Under the pieces are notes generated by a model. The model ran no database searches. It was not told where the DNA came from and saw nothing but the letters and a program-made list of their open reading frames with translations. Position numbers and translations under genes: made by a program. A DNA stretch of 64,000 nucleotides, taken from positions 1 to 64,000 of the forward strand of contig JARKOC010000542.1 in NCBI GenBank assembly GCA_029975915.1. The letters are read 5' to 3'. The DNA comes from Bryobacteraceae bacterium (GTDB taxonomy: Bacteria > Acidobacteriota > Terriglobia > Bryobacterales > Bryobacteraceae). Of this stretch, positions 17,797-27,301 are shown one piece after another (the stretch's first letter is position 1; the number at the start of each line of letters is the position of its first letter).

Positions 17797-20541
17797 CTAT
17801 TTCGGTTCGAGCCTGGCCAAGGGCCGAAGCGTGACCGGGCCGAGGAGTCCGGATGGGCGCAAGGACCACCTTGCCGGCTCAAGTGGCTTGTAGTCCAGGT
17901 TCACGATGTTGATGTCGTGGAAAATCTTCCATGGGATTTTTCGGAGGTCGAGATCCCGGAGCCGGTTGGCTGATGTGTTGGTGACTTCGATTTCAAGCAG
18001 GTTGTTCTTGGGCATGAGTCCCGCAAGGATGACGCGGAAAGGCGGAGCGATCAAAGCGCCTGCGTCGCGGCCATTGACGCGAACACGGGCGCTTTCGCGG
18101 ACATCGCCGAGATCGAGGGCCCAATAGTTTGGAACAGCGGGAGCGTCAAAGCGGATGGAGTAGACGGCCGTACCGGCGAAGCTCTGGGCCGCGGAGCCGC
18201 CGGCTTCGGTCCAGGAGGCCAGAGTGGTTAACGTCTGGGAGGGTGGCAACTCAGGACCGCCTTCGATGAAGCGGACATTCCAGGTTCCCCGGATTTCGGC
18301 GGAGTTTCCGACGTTGCTGTAGTACGGCCAGGGCATGCCTGAGATCGAACTGGAGGATGTGCGGACAAAGATAGATGCGCCTGGGTCGAGTTGGAGATAG
18401 ACCTCGATGCCCTGCGCGGCACGGCGCGCCGCGGCGACTCCTGACCGGCCGGTCATCGGATCGAGTAACACCGCCGAGGCGGCCCGGGAAGCCAGCGGCA
18501 CCCATGCGTTGACAGCTTCAGCGCCCCGGTTGGCGATGAAGTAGAAGGAGCCTTGGGCGGAAGTGCGGCGGATGTAATTCAGCCCGGATCGGTCCGCCAG
18601 GCCCTCCCTGCGGGCGCCAGCGGCTGCGAGAGACGCTTCCGTTTCACCGACCAGGATGCGGCCCTTCCCCAGGCGGCCTTCGCGGACACCCGCGACGCCA
18701 TTGCCAAGTGAAACGGAGCCAAGAAACGTTTTCAACCGCTTGGCCCGCTCCTCAGCATCCTTAAGACCAGGAACTCCAGACGGGAGACGATCCTGAAAGA
18801 CGACTGTGGCGCCTGACGCCGCCAGGCCGAGGAGGCGTTCCAGAGTCGCCAGAGGCATATGACTAGTCGCCGGAATGAGAAGGATTGGGTACCGGCCGCC
18901 GGTCACTTGGGTATATCCAGTGCCAGCCGTGGCGGCGAGGAGTTGGCGGTCAGAGACGAAATCGTAGGAATACCCGCGCTTGAGTAGCGACTCGGCCAGG
19001 CGGCCAGCCGGCTGCTCCTCGACCCAGGATCGCTGGTGGACCGTGTAGTTCTGATGCAGCCCCTTCGGGTTGTGCCAGACATCGTAAATAGGCCAGTAGA
19101 AGAGGATGTCGTTATCAGGTTTACCGTGCTGAAGCAGGGTCTGGCAGCGCTGGATATACGCGTTCAGAATCGGAGCATCGCGCCAGATCGCGCTGCGAGG
19201 ATTCATTTGGGTAGATGCGTAGAAAAGCCAACCGGGCCAGGGCGCGTCGTCGGGGGAATAGATGGTTCCGTGGTAGACGACATGGTTGACGCCGGAAACG
19301 AACAACTGGTCGAGCAGGTCTTTCAACCCGGCGAGGGTTTCATTGAAGTGTTCGGCGAGCCAGGTGCCGGTTTCACTGGCGACGAGTTTGCGTCCTGCGA
19401 CATGGGCGGCGGAAGAAGCGAACTTCGAGATGATGGTGCTGCGGTCGCGGTTGAACATCTCGGTTTCGGGGACGTCGACGGCGGCATAAAGATCCAACAG
19501 GCTGCCGGGCGAGCCGTGGGCCTGGTTGCGGGTAATGAAGCCGTGTTTGCGGCTCCAGGCGACCCAGGTTGGGGTGAAGTCCTCCACCAACAGGTCGGAC
19601 AGGGTCTCACGATAATCCGATTTGACGCGGGCGGCGCGTTCGCTCTGCTCGTCGCCGAACAGCGCCGGAAGTTCGGACTGGAGCTTGTAGCCGCGGCGTC
19701 TCTCGAATGCGGCGAAGAGATCTGGCGCCCAGTTGGCCTGGTATTCGAACGAGTCGTGGTATATGGCGCGCGGCTTCAGGCCGCTGTATCCGTTGAAGGC
19801 GTCTTCGAAACGCTCCAGGTACTTGCGGATGGCAGGCGGGTAAAGGGGATTGAGCATGAACCCGGCCCCGCCGGGAGCGGCGCGCTTGACGCGTGCAGCA
19901 GGCTTCTGTGAGACAGCGTAGAGGCGGCAGGGGCCGCTTTCCGCTTTCCAGTCCAAAGTAGCTCCTGATCGGAGCTTGCCGGTCAGATCGAGGACACGCC
20001 CCTGCCCACAATCGGCGATCAGGGCTTGGAGCGGACTTGAGACCAGATCGGCTGGAGCAGGTGCGCCGGCGGCGACCTCGGCCGTCTTGACGACGACGGC
20101 TGCCGAGGCGAGGTTTTCGGTGATCGTGGGACCGCCGAAGCACCACCCGGTACCGAGAGTCATATCGACTCCCATGTCGAGGCGGCGTCCCTCGGAAACG
20201 GCATGGTTCAGCATTCGCATCCAGGCTGGACTCAAATATTCGAGATAACGGGACTCGTAACCTTTGGCCCCATAAATCGGGATGATGTGAACGCCGCCCA
20301 TGCCCGCATCCCGGTAACGCTGCAGCTCTCTAGTCAGATTGGCCTCGTCGACGGCGCTGCCCATCCACCACCAGTAGCCCCAGGGCCGCGTCTGTTGATC
20401 GCCCGAAGGCCATCGAAGCAGGTCATCGGGCGCGGCCGCGAAGACTGCCGGGGCCACTCCGGACAAAGCGGCCACGCAGATCAGTGGGAGCAACCCGGCA
20501 CGGCGAAGGCCGCTGGGTTTGAAGCCAACGAATCCGTTCAT
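17797..20541 (-). CDS. GH106-type alpha-L-rhamnosidase, secreted
   Basis: A 914-residue protein starting at 20541, where GAGGTGAG lies six bases upstream; a GTG nine bases earlier is less likely. Residues 1-37 are a signal peptide. The mature start RPWGYWWWMGSAVDE, then GGVHIIPIYGAKG and DMTLGTGWCFGGP, is characteristic of GH106 retaining-fold rhamnosidases of the BT0986 type, which hydrolyse terminal alpha-L-rhamnose. The C-terminal ~200 residues (ALDLGDVRESARVRVNG) form a galactose-binding-like beta-sandwich as in GH2/GH106 proteins. It sits between the Gfo/Idh and sulfatase genes on the same strand, supporting a glycan-degrading operon. Actual linkage specificity is not determined. Confidence 0.87.
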   Translation of the reverse strand: MNGFVGFKPSGLRRAGLLPLICVAALSGVAPAVFAAAPDDLLRWPSGDQQTRPWGYWWWMGSAVDEANLTRELQRYRDAGMGGVHIIPIYGAKGYESRYLEYLSPAWMRMLNHAVSEGRRLDMGVDMTLGTGWCFGGPTITENLASAAVVVKTAEVAAGAPAPADLVSSPLQALIADCGQGRVLDLTGKLRSGATLDWKAESGPCRLYAVSQKPAARVKRAAPGGAGFMLNPLYPPAIRKYLERFEDAFNGYSGLKPRAIYHDSFEYQANWAPDLFAAFERRRGYKLQSELPALFGDEQSERAARVKSDYRETLSDLLVEDFTPTWVAWSRKHGFITRNQAHGSPGSLLDLYAAVDVPETEMFNRDRSTIISKFASSAAHVAGRKLVASETGTWLAEHFNETLAGLKDLLDQLFVSGVNHVVYHGTIYSPDDAPWPGWLFYASTQMNPRSAIWRDAPILNAYIQRCQTLLQHGKPDNDILFYWPIYDVWHNPKGLHQNYTVHQRSWVEEQPAGRLAESLLKRGYSYDFVSDRQLLAATAGTGYTQVTGGRYPILLIPATSHMPLATLERLLGLAASGATVVFQDRLPSGVPGLKDAEERAKRLKTFLGSVSLGNGVAGVREGRLGKGRILVGETEASLAAAGARREGLADRSGLNYIRRTSAQGSFYFIANRGAEAVNAWVPLASRAASAVLLDPMTGRSGVAAARRAAQGIEVYLQLDPGASIFVRTSSSSISGMPWPYYSNVGNSAEIRGTWNVRFIEGGPELPPSQTLTTLASWTEAGGSAAQSFAGTAVYSIRFDAPAVPNYWALDLGDVRESARVRVNGRDAGALIAPPFRVILAGLMPKNNLLEIEVTNTSANRLRDLDLRKIPWKIFHDINIVNLDYKPLEPARWSLRPSGLLGPVTLRPLARLEPK

Positions 20542-20630
20542 TTGTCTCACCTCATCACGTAAGAACCATACTACGGCGAATGCAGAGGGTAGACCGGGTG
20601 CTTAAAACTGTGGCGCTCAGTGGGGCTGGA

Positions 20631-21944
20631 CTAGCTGAGACCCTTCACCTTCCAGCCGTCGCGGTATCTGCGGCGGACAAAGGACGTGGCCTCCTTCGAG
20701 TTTCGGAAGCGCAGCCTCTTGCCTTCCCATTCGAGAGTGGTCTTGGGGAACCGGGTCGCCAAAGGACCAAGCAGGACTGCTTCGGTGAGCGGGCCCGAGT
20801 AGTCGAAGGTGGTGGATGTGGTGGTCTTGCCGAGGACAGCGTCGACGAATTCGTGGTAGTGGTCCGTTGTTTCGAACGTTGGAATGGAGAGATCCTTGAA
20901 CTGATCCTCTGGCAGAAGGATGGGCATACCGATGTGCGGCAGGATCATGATGCCCTTGGTCCCGATCATGAGAGATCCCTGGCCGGGCAAACGGCGCCCG
21001 CCGGCGAGCGCCTGGATATTGGCAGGGGGACGCTGGTCTCCGTCGTACCACGTGACGTTCACCGTTTTGCCTTCGGCATAAAGCGTCGCCGGGAAAACAT
21101 AGTGGATGACAGCGTCAATGGCCCAACTGTGTTCGTTTGGCGCGGGGCCTTCGGAGCGAACCGAAATGGGCGAGGTCAGTTTAAGGGCGGCGAAGACCGG
21201 GTCATAGATGTGGCAGCCCATGTCGCCGAAGGTGGCGGTCCCGAAATCGATCCGTTTCCGCCAGTTGCCAGGGTGATAGTACTTGTCGATGTAGGGGCGT
21301 ACGGCGGCCACGCCAAGCCACTGATCCCAATTCAAGGTATCGGGAATCGGGTCCGTACGGTTCGGGAACGGTTCGGTGTCGCCCCACTTCTTGTTGCTCC
21401 AGGCGTGGACTTCCTTGATCTTGCCAATTGCACCGTCCTGAACCAAACGAACCGCGGTCTTGTATTCACGGTTGGAGTGGATCTGGATGCCCATTTGGCT
21501 GACCAGCCGCTTCTTGCGCGCGAATTCGGTCAGCTTCCTCGCTTCGTAGATGTCGTGAGTCAAAGGCTTCTGGACGTAGACATGGAGGCCGAGACGCATG
21601 GAGGACATGGCCTGAGGGGCGTGCATGTGGTCCGGCGTACCGACGCAGGCGATGTCGAGGTTCTTCCGCTCTTTGTCGAGCATCTCACGCCAGTCGACGT
21701 AGATGCGGGCGTCCGGATATTTCTGTTTGAGCCGGGCGAGGCGTGAAGAGTCCACCTCCGCTACACACGCCAGGGAGACGTTTGGATGGGTGGCGATTCC
21801 ATCCAGCGTCGCGTACGCCATCCCAGACGCGCCGAAGCTAGCCAAACGGAGTTTGCCGGACGGCGGCGCGGAGATGAGATTACGAACAAAGAAGGGTGCT
21901 GTGCCCAGAGAAGTCAAGAATGACCGGCGGTTCTGAGATGACAT
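20631..21944 (-). CDS. Exported Gfo/Idh/MocA-family oxidoreductase
   Basis: A 437-residue protein. A start at 21944 gives MSSQNRRSFLTSLGTAPFF, a twin-arginine signal, implying folding with cofactor before export. The Rossmann entry is ASFGASGMAYATLDG. The catalytic-lysine motif reads VYVQKPLTHDIYEA, so QKP replaces the usual EKP but keeps the lysine. The C-terminal alpha/beta domain follows, with HAWSNKKWG. Exported NAD(P)-dependent members are frequent in Acidobacteriota, Planctomycetota and Verrucomicrobiota, and some relatives (GH109-like) cleave glycosides through transient oxidation. Its place between the regulator and the rhamnosidase suggests sugar or glycoside oxidation. Confidence 0.9.
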   Translation of the reverse strand: MSSQNRRSFLTSLGTAPFFVRNLISAPPSGKLRLASFGASGMAYATLDGIATHPNVSLACVAEVDSSRLARLKQKYPDARIYVDWREMLDKERKNLDIACVGTPDHMHAPQAMSSMRLGLHVYVQKPLTHDIYEARKLTEFARKKRLVSQMGIQIHSNREYKTAVRLVQDGAIGKIKEVHAWSNKKWGDTEPFPNRTDPIPDTLNWDQWLGVAAVRPYIDKYYHPGNWRKRIDFGTATFGDMGCHIYDPVFAALKLTSPISVRSEGPAPNEHSWAIDAVIHYVFPATLYAEGKTVNVTWYDGDQRPPANIQALAGGRRLPGQGSLMIGTKGIMILPHIGMPILLPEDQFKDLSIPTFETTDHYHEFVDAVLGKTTTSTTFDYSGPLTEAVLLGPLATRFPKTTLEWEGKRLRFRNSKEATSFVRRRYRDGWKVKGLS

Positions 21945-21973
21945 GAAGGAGAACTCCCAACACACACACTACA

Positions 21974-23260
21974 CTAATGAGTAGCGCTGGAGAGATTCTC
22001 AGGGAGATAACGGTGGGTGACGTAGTTCGCGGTCCGGAACCTGTTGTTCTTGCCTTCGATGCGAATCAGGACCTCGAAGAAAGGGCTTTTCTTGCCCTTG
22101 GGCCCCTCGGGCGGGTCGGCGTCGAGACGGATTTGGAGATCGGAAAGCTTTTCGGAGTCCACCGCGAAGTGCGCTGCGCCCTCTGTCGCCCAGGTGGTGA
22201 TACCGGTTAAGTAGAGAATGCGGTGGGCCGGCTGTTTGCCGGGCCAAAGGTGGAGGACGGCGTAGGAGGTGTCCACTCCCGCGCCCGAGAGCGCTGAGTA
22301 GTACCTCTGCTCGCCAGGACCAGGGTCGTCCAGGTGGAATCCTCCTGCCTGTGACCCATCGAAAGTGAAATGACTGGGCAGTTGCATCTCTTGCAGGAGA
22401 GTCTGGAAGCGGATGGAGGAGACGACGACAAGGTTTTTGCCGAGAATGTCGGTATGGCCGAGGTAGTGCGAATTCGCCAGCCCGGTCCTGACGCCCCGTG
22501 CCTCAAGCCATTGCACAACCTCGTGCGTGCCCACCATGTCGCCGATGCCAGTGTAGATGTCTTCCTGCGGGATCAATGGCGTTCCCAAGCCTCGTGCGAT
22601 CTCCCGGTATCTCTCATTCTGCATCTGGCCTGGCAGATTGATCATCGTATCTCGGATGAAAAAGCCCCCTCCGCTGTAGAAGAGAGGAACTCCAAAGCTT
22701 ACGATGGTTTCGGCAGGAGAGGAGACGAAGGCTCCCCACACGGCCGGAGCCGCGATCGTGGGACGTTCAGGACTCCGGTTGAGGATCAGGAATGCCGCGC
22801 TAGCCAGGAGTGCCCCAACGGCCAAACCTGCCGAGAAAAGCTTCCACCTTCCTGCCCTTGAAGAGGGCATCGCCTGGAGAGGAGGGACCAGAGCTGGCGG
22901 CTCAGGCAGCTCAACTGGCAACTCCGGATCGACATCCCGGAAAACCGGCACGTACCCGCCGCGCGGCAATTCAATATGGACTGTGGAAGATTGGCCCTCG
23001 TGCTCGTAATAGGAGGCCAGGCGTTTTCGCAACTGGCTCGCTTGGACTCTGACGATCGCGTCGTTCCGCGGGTCGTAGTCAGGTGAGCGGTGGAAGACCG
23101 CGAGCCCAAGCGAGTATTCTTTCAGCCCGTCCTGGCGGCCTGCGAGGGTCTCCTCAACCACGTGTTTGAGGAGCAGCCGGAGCTGGGCAGACTCCCGAAA
23201 CCAGCGGCTTTCCAGAATGTGGTCCAACTCGGACTGTATATCGGAAGCTTTTGAAAGCAA
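21974..23260 (-). CDS. CadC-like transmembrane regulator with a winged-helix-like N-domain
   Basis: A 428-residue protein. The N-terminal ~105 residues contain LLLKHVVEETLAGR, LKEYSLGLAVFHR and DYDPRNDAIVRVQASQLRKRL, a domain recurrent in acidobacterial one-component regulators and thought to bind DNA. A short Pro-rich linker leads to one membrane helix at about 142-160, then ~265 periplasmic residues with no named family. This topology (cytoplasmic DNA-binding domain, one span, outer sensor) resembles CadC/ToxR. The start is TTG directly after an in-frame stop, with a weak AAGG; no other start keeps the domain. It is divergent from the TonB receptor and first in the minus-strand run, so it probably controls both arms; that is inference. 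Confidence 0.75.
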   Translation of the reverse strand: MLSKASDIQSELDHILESRWFRESAQLRLLLKHVVEETLAGRQDGLKEYSLGLAVFHRSPDYDPRNDAIVRVQASQLRKRLASYYEHEGQSSTVHIELPRGGYVPVFRDVDPELPVELPEPPALVPPLQAMPSSRAGRWKLFSAGLAVGALLASAAFLILNRSPERPTIAAPAVWGAFVSSPAETIVSFGVPLFYSGGGFFIRDTMINLPGQMQNERYREIARGLGTPLIPQEDIYTGIGDMVGTHEVVQWLEARGVRTGLANSHYLGHTDILGKNLVVVSSIRFQTLLQEMQLPSHFTFDGSQAGGFHLDDPGPGEQRYYSALSGAGVDTSYAVLHLWPGKQPAHRILYLTGITTWATEGAAHFAVDSEKLSDLQIRLDADPPEGPKGKKSPFFEVLIRIEGKNNRFRTANYVTHRYLPENLSSATH

Positions 23261-23265
23261 ACCTT

Positions 23266-23278
23266 GTTAACCGTTAAC
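23266..23278. promoter_or_regulatory. Candidate operator GTTAAC-c-GTTAAC
   Basis: Each GTTAAC is itself a palindrome and the pair, separated by one base, forms a near-perfect inverted repeat. It lies six bases upstream of the regulator's TTG start, where an autoregulatory site could sit. Confidence 0.35.
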
Positions 23279-23759
23279 TCACCCCATTCTATCCCCTTCG
23301 TCACACAAAGCAAGCCTAGAATGGCAGCCAGAAGATAGGTTGGTCCATGTCGAATGAGCCATCAGGGAGCCTTTCAGGGTTCTATCGAGGCAGCTCTACC
23401 AACTACCTATGCCCGTTTGCAGTCACATGGCATACGGCAGAGGGCAGCCGCTTCAGTAGGTGCACGCCGCGTGCGTCTCCGAGAGTGTGCCCACAGGAGC
23501 CGAGAGTCCCGCCCCCCAGCTCGCGCAAATCGATTGGCTGGGTCGAAACCATTAGTCATATTACGGGCCACCGGCGGCACACTCACACTTCTCCCCAAGA
23601 TCACTCTCCTGTCATTGGAGGCAATCCGCGCGGAGCATCCGGCGTGCAGGGCATCCTGTTGAACTCTGGGATCTCGACGTGGTGAAGGTAGACTATGGTT
23701 CTTTGCGCGGCCAGACATCCGCGCACGCTTTGGTTGGGCTTTTACACTTGGAGGTCATC
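23279..23759. other. Intergenic region between regulator and TonB receptor
   Basis: About 480 bp with no convincing gene; short plus-strand frames at 23347-23685 lack ribosome sites and family content. It probably holds the promoters of both arms. I could not place a confident -35/-10 pair. TGGAGG sits 6-11 bases before the receptor ATG. Confidence 0.5.
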
Positions 23760-26700
23760 ATGAATCGCGTTTGGACTTTGGCGGCATTGATCGCCATGCT
23801 GGCGGCCGCGCCGTTAATAGCGCAATCCCCGCAAGGCACAATCACGGGAACGATCAGCGACTCGCAGGGCGCTCGCGTGCCCGGAGTAGAGGTGGTCGCG
23901 ACCGCGGTCGCGACGAATCTTACTTATAAGGGCAGCAGTTCTCAAGATGGAACTTACGTCATTGCAGCCCTGCCTGTAGGCAGGTACGAGGTGACCGCCA
24001 CTTCGGCTGGCTTCAAGACGTTCAAAAGAACGGACATCCAGCTTGAAGTCGCGCAGCGGCTTCGGCTTGACATTACGCTGGAAATCGGACAGTTGACCGA
24101 GACGATCACAGTGGAGGGCGAGGTCTCCCGCGTCCGGACTGAGGAGTCCGCGCTTGGCACGGTCGTCGAGCGGCGGCGTATCGAGCAGTTACCGATGAAC
24201 GGGCGCCACGTATTTAACTTGGTGAAACTCGTCACTGGCGTGCAGCCGATCGATCGAGGTGCTGATGGGTTCGGCGAGATCACCAATCAGGGGTTCTCGC
24301 AGATCCAATTCAACGGCGGCCCTGTCTATGGCACTCAAATGTTCCTGGATGGCGGCGCCAACACCGTGCCGGTCCACAACGAAATCAGTGTCGTGCCCAT
24401 GGTCGACGCGGTGGAAGAGTTCAAGGTCGAGACGAATGGACTGAAGGCGGAATTTGGCCAAACCTCCGGCGGCGTGGTCAACATCGTGACGAAGTCGGGC
24501 ACAAACGAAGTGCATGGGTCGCTATACGAGTTCTTCCGCAACGACGCGCTGGATGCCCGCAACGCATTTGCCACACAGGTAGCGTCCAACACTGGCCGAA
24601 TCAAGCCTGTATTGCGCTACAACCAGTACGGTGGAACGGTTGGCGGCCCTGTCTGGATGCCGAAAGTCTATGACGGGCGCAACCGGACGTTCTTCTTTGT
24701 CGGCTACGAGCAGTGGCGATTCCGCAACTCCGAGATCCGGCGAGCCACCGTCCCGACGCCGCTTGAGCGTGCTGGTGATTTTTCGAATACCCGCGACGGC
24801 AACGGCGTTCTGCTTCCCATTTATGACACCGCCACCACACGAGCGAACCCGAACGGGTCAGGATTCATCCGTGACATCATGCCCGGTAACATTGTGCCCA
24901 AGAACCGTCAGGATCCACTGAGCCTCAAGGTACTTGAGTTCATGCCGCTGCCTAACACGCCTCCGCTGAACGCCTTTTCCAACACGAACAACTTCTACTC
25001 GTTGGCGGTGCAGCCTTCAAACCAGGGCGTCACGAACATGCGATTTGACCACCGCATCAGCGACAAAGACAGCGCCTTCTTCCGTTATTCCGGCACCCGC
25101 AACACCCGTTGGGGCCAGGGCTACGGCCTCGGCCCGGCCGATCCGGATACCTTCGCCCGAATCGACCAGCGCGACAACCACAATTTCGTGGCTACCGAGA
25201 CCCACATCTTCTCGCCCAGCATTATTAACGAGTTCAAGGCGAACGTGACCCGCCAGAACCTACCTTTCCAATCAATTGGATACGGGGGCGACTGGCCAAG
25301 GAAACTTGGCTACCCATCGATCATCCCGAACGATATGTTTCCGGCAGTGGGTATCGGCGGCATGCTCCAACTCGGGCCGACATCCTTCTCATTCGGCCTT
25401 CGCGCCCAAAACCAAGTGCAATTCGCTGACAGCCTGACGTGGATCAGGGGCAAGCACACCATCAAGATTGGTGTTGACCAGCGGTACATCCGTGAGAACT
25501 GGATCAATAAGTCCAACCCCTCCGGATCGTTCACATTCGCGGCGGGCCTGACGGGCGATCCGCAACGCCCAGCGGGCACGGGTGTCGGCATGGCCACCTA
25601 TCTGCTCGGCGCGGTGAGCGGCGGCAGTTTGACCGTCCGCAGTCACATGTCGTTCCACTCGTGGTCTCACGCCTCATACGTTCAGGACGACTGGAAGGTG
25701 ACTCCGCGGCTGACCCTGAACTTCGGCCTGCGCTACGACCTGCGGTCCGGCCCCGTGGAGCGATGGAACAAGCACTCGAACTTTGAGCCCTTCACAATCA
25801 ATCCAGAGACCAAGCACCTTGGCCTGCTGAACTATGCGGGAGTGAATGGTTACCCACGCAATTTCGTCAATCGAAACAATCGTGATTTTGGCCCGCGCGT
25901 CGGTTTCGCCTACGACATCACTGGCGATGGCAAGACCGTGATTCGCGGCGCATACGGCATCGTCCACATGTTGACCGAGTCATATGACATGCAGGCTGAC
26001 AGTTCGAACTCACTCGGGTGGGAAGCGACAACGCCGTTCGCGTCCACTTTGGGGAGCAACTATCCGGCCTTCCAGTTCAGCGTCGGACCGACTTCGCTAA
26101 TCCAGCCCAAAGGCGCCGCGGGCGGCCCGAACGCGTTCCGCGGCCTCGCCGTGCGGTGGCAGAGCCTCGTTGCTCCGCCGCCCTACCTGCAGCAAGCCAA
26201 CCTCACGCTCCAGCGGGAAATCGTGGGGCAGTGGGTGGTCAGCGCGAGTTACGCCGGTAACCGTGGCGTCAACATCCCTGGGTCGAATTACAACCTCAAC
26301 CAACTTGATCCGAAGTACTATCTCGAGTACGGGTTGGCCCTGCAGAACAATGTTCCAAACCCTTACTACGGGCAGATCGCGTCAGGCGCTCTGGCTGGAA
26401 CAACGGTTCCACGTTCCCAGTTATTGTTGCCATATCCCGACTACGGTAGCGTCATGACAATGGCCAACCACGGCAACTCCAGCACCTACCATTCCGTCCA
26501 ACTCACCCTTGAGAAACGCTACGCGAAGGGCATTAGCGCTCTGTTCTCCTATACGGGCGGCAAGTTGATCGACGAGAGCTTCTCTAGCGCGGGGTCTTCC
26601 GGTGAGACGGGCGATTTCCGGGTCGGGCGGCTCAACCGCCGGGTGGACCGCGCCATCGACCAGAACGACGTTTCGCAGCGGTTCGTCGGCAGCGGCGTCT

Positions 26701-27224
26701 TCGAACTGCCGTTCGGCAAGGGCAAGAAGTTCGCTTCTGATGCCCCGACGGCGGTTGACTATATCATCGGCGGGTGGCAGGTGAATACGATTACCACGAT
26801 CCAAACCGGCACACCCCTCATGGTGCGAGGAGCTAACAACTTCACGATTAGCTGGCCGGATCTACTTAGAGACCCAACTTTGAAAGGCAACAACCGCGGT
26901 GTGTCGAAGTGGTTCGACACCACTGCATTTGCAAATCCTCGTGACTTTGTTATCGGCAACGCTCCCCGCACGCTGCCTAATACGCGAGGGCCGGGCATGG
27001 TCAGCATGGATCTCTCGGCATTCAAGAACTTCATGATCATGGAGAAGTCCAAATTGGAGTTCCGCGCCGAAGCGTTCAACTTCCTGAACCACGTCAACCT
27101 CAACAACCCCGGCGTGAGCTTCTCTCCGAACCGCCAAGGAGTGAATACGAACGCTGCTTTCGGCGTGATCACCAGTTCGATGAAGGCGAGAAGCGTCCAA
27201 CTCGGACTGCGCCTTACCTTCTAG
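23760..27224 (+). CDS. Oar-like TonB-dependent receptor with carboxypeptidase-regulatory N-domain
   Basis: A 1154-residue outer-membrane protein. The start at 23760 follows GGAGG and opens a signal peptide ending PLIAQ. Residues ~24-105 are a CarboxypepD_reg-like beta-sandwich (GTITGTISDSQGARVPGVEV). The plug domain follows at about 120-225 (GRHVFNLVKLVTGV), and the rest is a large beta-barrel ending in an aromatic residue (LGLRLTF). Family phrases include FGQTSGGVVNIVTKSGTNEVHGS. Acidobacteriota carry many such receptors, presumed to import oligosaccharides or other large ligands using TonB energy. Its place at the head of the oxidoreductase row, opposite the glycosidase/sulfatase run, makes a glycoside the best guess for the ligand. 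Confidence 0.93.
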   Translation: MNRVWTLAALIAMLAAAPLIAQSPQGTITGTISDSQGARVPGVEVVATAVATNLTYKGSSSQDGTYVIAALPVGRYEVTATSAGFKTFKRTDIQLEVAQRLRLDITLEIGQLTETITVEGEVSRVRTEESALGTVVERRRIEQLPMNGRHVFNLVKLVTGVQPIDRGADGFGEITNQGFSQIQFNGGPVYGTQMFLDGGANTVPVHNEISVVPMVDAVEEFKVETNGLKAEFGQTSGGVVNIVTKSGTNEVHGSLYEFFRNDALDARNAFATQVASNTGRIKPVLRYNQYGGTVGGPVWMPKVYDGRNRTFFFVGYEQWRFRNSEIRRATVPTPLERAGDFSNTRDGNGVLLPIYDTATTRANPNGSGFIRDIMPGNIVPKNRQDPLSLKVLEFMPLPNTPPLNAFSNTNNFYSLAVQPSNQGVTNMRFDHRISDKDSAFFRYSGTRNTRWGQGYGLGPADPDTFARIDQRDNHNFVATETHIFSPSIINEFKANVTRQNLPFQSIGYGGDWPRKLGYPSIIPNDMFPAVGIGGMLQLGPTSFSFGLRAQNQVQFADSLTWIRGKHTIKIGVDQRYIRENWINKSNPSGSFTFAAGLTGDPQRPAGTGVGMATYLLGAVSGGSLTVRSHMSFHSWSHASYVQDDWKVTPRLTLNFGLRYDLRSGPVERWNKHSNFEPFTINPETKHLGLLNYAGVNGYPRNFVNRNNRDFGPRVGFAYDITGDGKTVIRGAYGIVHMLTESYDMQADSSNSLGWEATTPFASTLGSNYPAFQFSVGPTSLIQPKGAAGGPNAFRGLAVRWQSLVAPPPYLQQANLTLQREIVGQWVVSASYAGNRGVNIPGSNYNLNQLDPKYYLEYGLALQNNVPNPYYGQIASGALAGTTVPRSQLLLPYPDYGSVMTMANHGNSSTYHSVQLTLEKRYAKGISALFSYTGGKLIDESFSSAGSSGETGDFRVGRLNRRVDRAIDQNDVSQRFVGSGVFELPFGKGKKFASDAPTAVDYIIGGWQVNTITTIQTGTPLMVRGANNFTISWPDLLRDPTLKGNNRGVSKWFDTTAFANPRDFVIGNAPRTLPNTRGPGMVSMDLSAFKNFMIMEKSKLEFRAEAFNFLNHVNLNNPGVSFSPNRQGVNTNAAFGVITSSMKARSVQLGLRLTF

Positions 27225-27243
27225 GGGCAGTGAGAGCCAGTCT

Positions 27244-27280
27244 GGGCGCGGAGTAGCTCGAACGAGCCACTCCCGCGCCC
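27244..27280 (+). promoter_or_regulatory. Strong intercistronic hairpin after the TonB receptor gene
   Basis: GGGCGCGG (27244-27251) pairs with the CGCGCCC arm ending at 27280. With one bulge and one mismatch the helix continues through AGT/ACT and GCTC/GAGC to a loop of about four bases. No T-tract follows, so it is more likely a stability or attenuation element than a full terminator. Confidence 0.6.
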
Positions 27281-27301
27281 GGGCTTCCTGAGGAGACCCA
27301 C

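Noticed and set aside
20580..21746. 388-codon plus-strand frame opposite the Gfo/Idh gene
   Set aside because: Antisense of a clear Gfo/Idh protein with Rossmann and QKP motifs; no ribosome site or family content.
23354..23662. Possible 102-residue gene upstream of the TonB receptor
   Set aside because: Arg/Ala-rich translation typical of noncoding GC-rich DNA, no ribosome site.
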